15,191 bases of DNA from CAYMDD01 sp964409675. GTDB taxonomy: Bacteria > Pseudomonadota > Alphaproteobacteria > Rickettsiales > SXRF01. Location of the stretch: assembly GCA_964409675.1 (NCBI GenBank), contig CAYPEF010000050.1, positions 1 to 15,191 on the forward strand, in the 5' to 3' direction. Each line of letters begins with the position of its first letter. The first letter of the stretch is position 1. The position numbers and the translations under genes are program-made. This document shows positions 13,625-15,191 of the stretch, piece by piece. Under the pieces are notes generated by a model. It made no database searches. It was not told where the DNA came from and worked only from the letters and a program-made list of their open reading frames with translations.

Positions 13625-14735
13625 ATGCCAAATGAATTGATTGATTGTATCACCCGGGCATTCGACGACGGCGCAAAAGGAGTTCCATTTTTTCAGTTTC
13701 GAGAACGTCGCACGGNNNNNNNNNNATTACACCGGCAGTCATATGAAAATGCTCGGGCAGAATCTTGATAAGTTGTATGCTCATGAACTGCGCGGTATCG
13801 ATATCGAGCTGCCGGAAAGTTTCAACCCCCTGCTCCACCGCTATCTTGAACTCTCTGATGCGGAGATAGCTGCGCCGACCGAACGAACACAGGAAATTAT
13901 TGACTCGGTCCGTCAGCTGCGCAATCCGAATTCGCCAGGTTTTCTCGATGGCACTTTTCAGGATTATGAAAAAGCCCCATTGGAGGAGTACGAAAAGTAC
14001 CAATACTATGCTGGCCTCATAGAGAATATCCGCCAGTTTAACCAGCGTCTTGCAGTACAGGAGCACACCACCGTCAAGCAGTTGCTAAAGGGCAGAAATG
14101 GCATCGATCTTTTCGCACCAGATGGCAATACCCTGCTGAATGAGCGCCGTATGGAACAGCGCCACCTCACCCGTACCGGTGATGCAAATAGTGCACAGGG
14201 TTATGGCCGGATTAAAGCCAGTAATCACCATATGGCGGTACGGATGGAAGCACAGGCCAAAACGCTTGCTCCGGACGCAAAACGTATTTTAATCACCGGG
14301 CTTGCACATGCATCGCCAGAATTGGATATTGATGGATTGCATTATACGCCGTTTGAAGCCGAAGCGAAGCCAGTAGCGCATTTCCGCGTACGCAGCATGG
14401 GGAGTCACCTCAGTTGGCCGACAATTGCTGCAATCGATGCGGATACACCTGTTACGCGGGTTTTTGCAAACCCTAAAGTTTCCCGCCATAACGAAATTGA
14501 TTATATCGCGTTATTGCCTCGCCAATCGGAGCAACCGTCTTATACCAAAATATCTGAATTTAATCATCACCTCCACTGGCATGTTATCGCCGCACCAGCC
14601 CTGCTTACGCCTGAACAATATACTAAGTTTAAAGAAAGAAACATACTGCCGCCTGATGTACCCGGCCCGCTTACCTTTACCCTACCCGCAGTGCAGCAAT
14701 ATGCAAAAAATTATTTAAAATGTAGTCGAAGTTAA
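13625..14735 (+). CDS. Unrecognised protein interrupted by an assembly gap
   Basis: Not recognised. After the gap (first full codon 13728) 335 residues read through to TAA 14733-14735. The product is soluble, charged, rich in His and Tyr, without signal peptide or membrane helices. It starts with a helical segment (MKMLGQNLDKLYAHELRGID), then acidic and Tyr-rich helices. Around bases 14220-14330 is SNHHMAVRMEAQ, then KRILITGLAHASPELDIDG. That block faintly resembles the conserved Met-helix plus GxxH strand of ChaN/TraB-like folds, but I would not name it on that. Before the gap two frames compete: ATG 13625 (MPNELIDCITRAFDDGAKG) and TTG 13641 (IVSPGHSTTAQKEFHFF). The former has the better start codon and joins the downstream frame if the real gap is a multiple of three; the latter joins at the stated gap length. 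Row 14521 has 26 G/C in 60, lower than neighbouring housekeeping genes. Confidence 0.6.
13716..13725. other. Assembly gap (10 N)
   Basis: A run of ten N inside the unrecognised gene. The true length is unknown; it decides the reading frame of the N-terminal part. Confidence 0.99.
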
Positions 14736-14751
14736 AGTTTTTATCCTTACC

Positions 14752-14763
14752 NNNNNNNNNNNN
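14752..14763. other. Assembly gap (12 N)
   Basis: A run of twelve N between the two unrecognised genes at the right end. The following gene's frame is open into it, so its true start, and any ribosome site, may be hidden here. Confidence 0.99.
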
Positions 14764-14772
14764 AAAGACGGT

Positions 14773-15132
14773 ATGAATCCTCTGCTGCAATTGCATAAGC
14801 AAGAGCACGAGAAATTATCTGTGATGGAATCGCAATTGTCGAAGATCAGGCAGGAAGCAAGTCAGTGGCAAGTAAACACCGGCGGCATTCCCGAACCGCT
14901 GGCGCAACGCCATGACAACCTCATGATGCAGGCCGGAAAGCTGCAAGACAAGCTTATAATAGCGGATCGCACCATGGAGAAATACCAGTCCGTCATGGCA
15001 TCCATGGAGGACAAAGTTGAACGCATTAAAGAGACGATGAAAAAATTCACTATTCCTGACCCTACCGACGGTAAGGAGTGGAAAATGGTTTTCCCCTCGC
15101 TCCAGCGCGATCCACCGGTGCGTGGTAAGTAA
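14773..15132 (+). CDS. Small coiled-coil protein of unknown function
   Basis: Not recognised. The 119-residue product is almost entirely helical in character with heptad-like spacing: residues 1-32 and 42-92 are rich in Glu, Lys, Gln, Leu and Met (LQLHKQEHEKLSVMESQLSK; MEDKVERIKETMKKF). The two helical stretches are separated by a short Gly/Pro turn (NTGGIPEP), so an antiparallel coiled-coil hairpin is plausible. A short tail follows (IPDPTDGKEWKMVFPSLQRD). There is no signal peptide or membrane segment. ATG 14773 has only a weak GACGG upstream, and the frame is open back into the assembly gap, so the start may be further upstream. It follows the other unrecognised gene on the same strand, and the two may be co-transcribed. 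Confidence 0.6.
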   Translation: MNPLLQLHKQEHEKLSVMESQLSKIRQEASQWQVNTGGIPEPLAQRHDNLMMQAGKLQDKLIIADRTMEKYQSVMASMEDKVERIKETMKKFTIPDPTDGKEWKMVFPSLQRDPPVRGK

Positions 15133-15136
15133 ATAC

Positions 15137-15191
15137 CTAAATCGGGATCAGCTTCGGCCTTGTGCGGCGCAGCCAGGTAACGATCAGCAGG
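15137..15191 (-). CDS. C-terminal tail of a probable minus-strand gene (partial)
   Basis: Read on the minus strand from the window edge, the frame gives LLIVTWLRRTRPKLIPI and a TAG at 15139-15137. A hydrophobic run followed by a basic tail is typical of the end of a membrane protein. Only 17 codons are in view, so the product cannot be identified and the call could be chance. It would be convergent with the coiled-coil gene, four bases apart. Confidence 0.35.
   Translation of the reverse strand, partial: LLIVTWLRRTRPKLIPI

Overview
The window reads as a chromosomal segment of an alphaproteobacterium. The grounds are gene content and order: dgt facing away from erpA, with xthA just downstream; argS, a SPOR-domain protein and nagZ in tandem; and a System I cytochrome c maturation cluster. 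Most genes are GC-rich (about 60-68% in hand-counted 60-base rows), with short overlaps between neighbours. Two runs of N (13716-13725 and 14752-14763) show it is a draft or scaffolded assembly. I cannot name the species.

Layout. 1-3294 (+): the 3' part of ccmF, a protein ending in a degenerate J-like domain, then ccmG, ccmH and a short ccmI, all overlapping or nearly so. Together they handle haem delivery and apocytochrome thiol chemistry on the outer face of the inner membrane. 3329-4006 (-): an M50/site-2-type membrane metalloprotease convergent with the ccm genes. 4084-4221: a dispersed-repeat (MITE/REP-like) element with long terminal inverted repeats. 4226-8130 (-): argS, a SPOR-domain membrane protein and nagZ as one tightly packed transcription unit (translation, septal peptidoglycan binding, muropeptide recycling). 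8310-8813 (+): an orphan two-helix membrane protein, followed by a second inverted-repeat element (8870-8961). 8985-10133 (-): dgt. 10205-13094 (+): erpA, a large polytopic PTPS-related/GT-C-like membrane protein and xthA, linked by overlapping stop and start codons. 13095-13463 (-): an Mth938-like protein, end to end with xthA. 13625-15132 (+): two unrecognised genes interrupted by assembly gaps. 15137-15191 (-): the probable tail of another membrane protein.

No tRNA, rRNA, CRISPR array, transposase, integrase or phage gene was recognised. Most of the window is ordinary housekeeping. Points worth a second look are the J-like protein inside the ccm cluster, the AT-rich membrane gene set seamlessly between erpA and xthA, two MITE-like palindromic elements, three genes whose promoters suggest leaderless or nearly leaderless transcripts, and the unrecognised gene pair at the right end. 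I found no clear candidate for a new multi-gene system; the right-end pair is the closest, and it is damaged by gaps.
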